Shown here in pieces: positions 14,552 through 14,917 of a stretch of DNA of 14,917 bases. The translations under genes and the position numbers were made by a program. Source of the stretch: Bryobacteraceae bacterium. GTDB taxonomy: Bacteria > Acidobacteriota > Terriglobia > Bryobacterales > Bryobacteraceae. Positions within the stretch are counted from its first letter, which is position 1; each line of letters starts with the position of its first letter. The DNA lies in contig JARKOC010000411.1 in the NCBI GenBank assembly GCA_029975915.1, forward strand, positions 1-14,917, read 5' to 3'. Below the pieces are notes generated by a model. The model had not been told where the DNA came from and did no database searches. It saw only the letters and a program-made list of their open reading frames with translations.

Positions 14552-14877
14552 TTGAGGCTGTTGCTTCCATCCAGTGCGGCCGGCTGCCCGCTGCATGAGG
14601 ATTGCGAGCCCGGGCGCAGCAGGCTGGCGAGTTCGCCAGGCAAACGGGGACAAGCGGGGACAGGAACACAATGCCCCTTTTCCTGGCTGGCTCGAACCAC
14701 AACATGTTGTGGCCAAGCCACTCAGATCCTAGCGTCAGCCGCAGCGCGGCTCTACAGGTTGCGCTTTCAGGCTCGGCTAGCCCGGATTTCTCACGAGGAC
14801 ACTAGCAAAAAGCCGTCATCTGGGGCATAACTGAGTTTCCAGACTTAGTTCTGACCCGGCAGAGGACGGCTTTCGCT
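14552..14877. other. Gene-free stretch between hepT and the IS1380 transposase
   Basis: 326 bp with no convincing gene. It contains two 8-bp direct repeats CGGGGACA (14645-14652, 14655-14662, period 10), and the hairpin-forming leader of the transposase at 14807-14873. The left end of the insertion sequence must lie in here, but I could not locate its terminal inverted repeat or a target duplication from one end alone. Confidence 0.4.
14807..14873 (+). promoter_or_regulatory. Nested inverted repeat in the transposase leader
   Basis: AAAGCCGTC (14809-14817) is the exact reverse complement of GACGGCTTT (14865-14873). Inside it AACTGAG (14829-14835) pairs with CTTAGTT (14844-14850) with one G-U wobble. 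The right outer arm ends 4 nt before ATG 14878 and covers the gap after the probable ribosome-binding site AGAGGA (14861-14866). A transcript hairpin would hide the start, as seen in insertion sequences that block read-through transposase translation (inference); the left arm may also be part of the insertion-sequence end. Confidence 0.5.
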
Positions 14878-14917
14878 ATGACAGAGTGTACCCAAGACAG
14901 CTTCGAGTTTGAAGCCC
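14878..14917 (+). mobile_element. 5' end of an IS1380-family transposase gene (partial)
   Basis: Only 13 codons are visible, MTECTQDSFEFEA, before the window ends. IS1380-family transposases characteristically begin M-T-[ED]-C-T-Q-x-S-F-x-F before their first domain, which this matches. The call rests on this short motif and the preceding structured leader. The rest of the element is outside the window. Confidence 0.65.

Overview
The window (about 60% GC by eye) reads like a chromosomal piece from a Bryobacterales/Solibacter-type acidobacterium. That is an inference from the gene families only: secreted carbohydrate-active enzymes, an acidobacterial-style FAD oxidoreductase/sialidase-fold pair, a DUF1570-like metalloprotease with a TPR tail, a tandem-domain cytochrome c, and a type of left-edge hypothetical protein common in Acidobacteriota. 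No rRNA, tRNA or CRISPR array was seen.

Layout. 2-271: 3' end of a conserved hypothetical gene. 461-1393 (+): peptidoglycan-binding/CHAP-like cysteine amidase without a signal peptide. 4469-1444 (-): two-gene operon, sialidase-fold secreted protein then secreted FAD oxidoreductase, coupled by an ATGA overlap. 5893-4601 (-): exported protein of unknown function with a YPPxQ repeat. A 145-bp divergent region with a strong dyad at 5941-5966 separates it from a DinB-fold protein and L-rhamnose mutarotase (+, 7 nt apart). 7198-8280 (+): tetraheme cytochrome c made of four repeats of one domain. 8434-10320 (+): exported HEXXH metalloprotease with a helical, TPR-like middle. 12065-10317 (-): GH29 alpha-L-fucosidase whose stop codon overlaps that of the convergent protease gene. 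12148-12585 (+): exported remnant of a GH27 alpha-galactosidase, with signal peptide and C-terminal sandwich but no catalytic barrel. 13674-12592 (-): cytosolic DUF7309/DUF6930-like protein. 13898-14551 (+): MntA/HepT toxin-antitoxin pair with hepT frameshifted by one base. 14878 to the edge: start of an IS1380-family transposase, preceded by a nested hairpin.

How the parts fit. The middle is a loose deoxysugar/polysaccharide-scavenging neighbourhood (fucosidase, rhamnose mutarotase, sialidase-fold protein, relic of an alpha-galactosidase), mostly exported to the periplasm or outside. The right end (broken toxin-antitoxin, insertion sequence, short GGGGACA repeats) looks like a decaying mobile margin. 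I found no clear new defence or mobile system. The most distinctive points are the four-fold cytochrome with a recurring MWNHAPxM motif, the catalytic-domain-less GH27 relic, the one-base hepT lesion beside an intact mntA, and the undescribed dyads at 5941-5966, 7108-7139 and 14807-14873.
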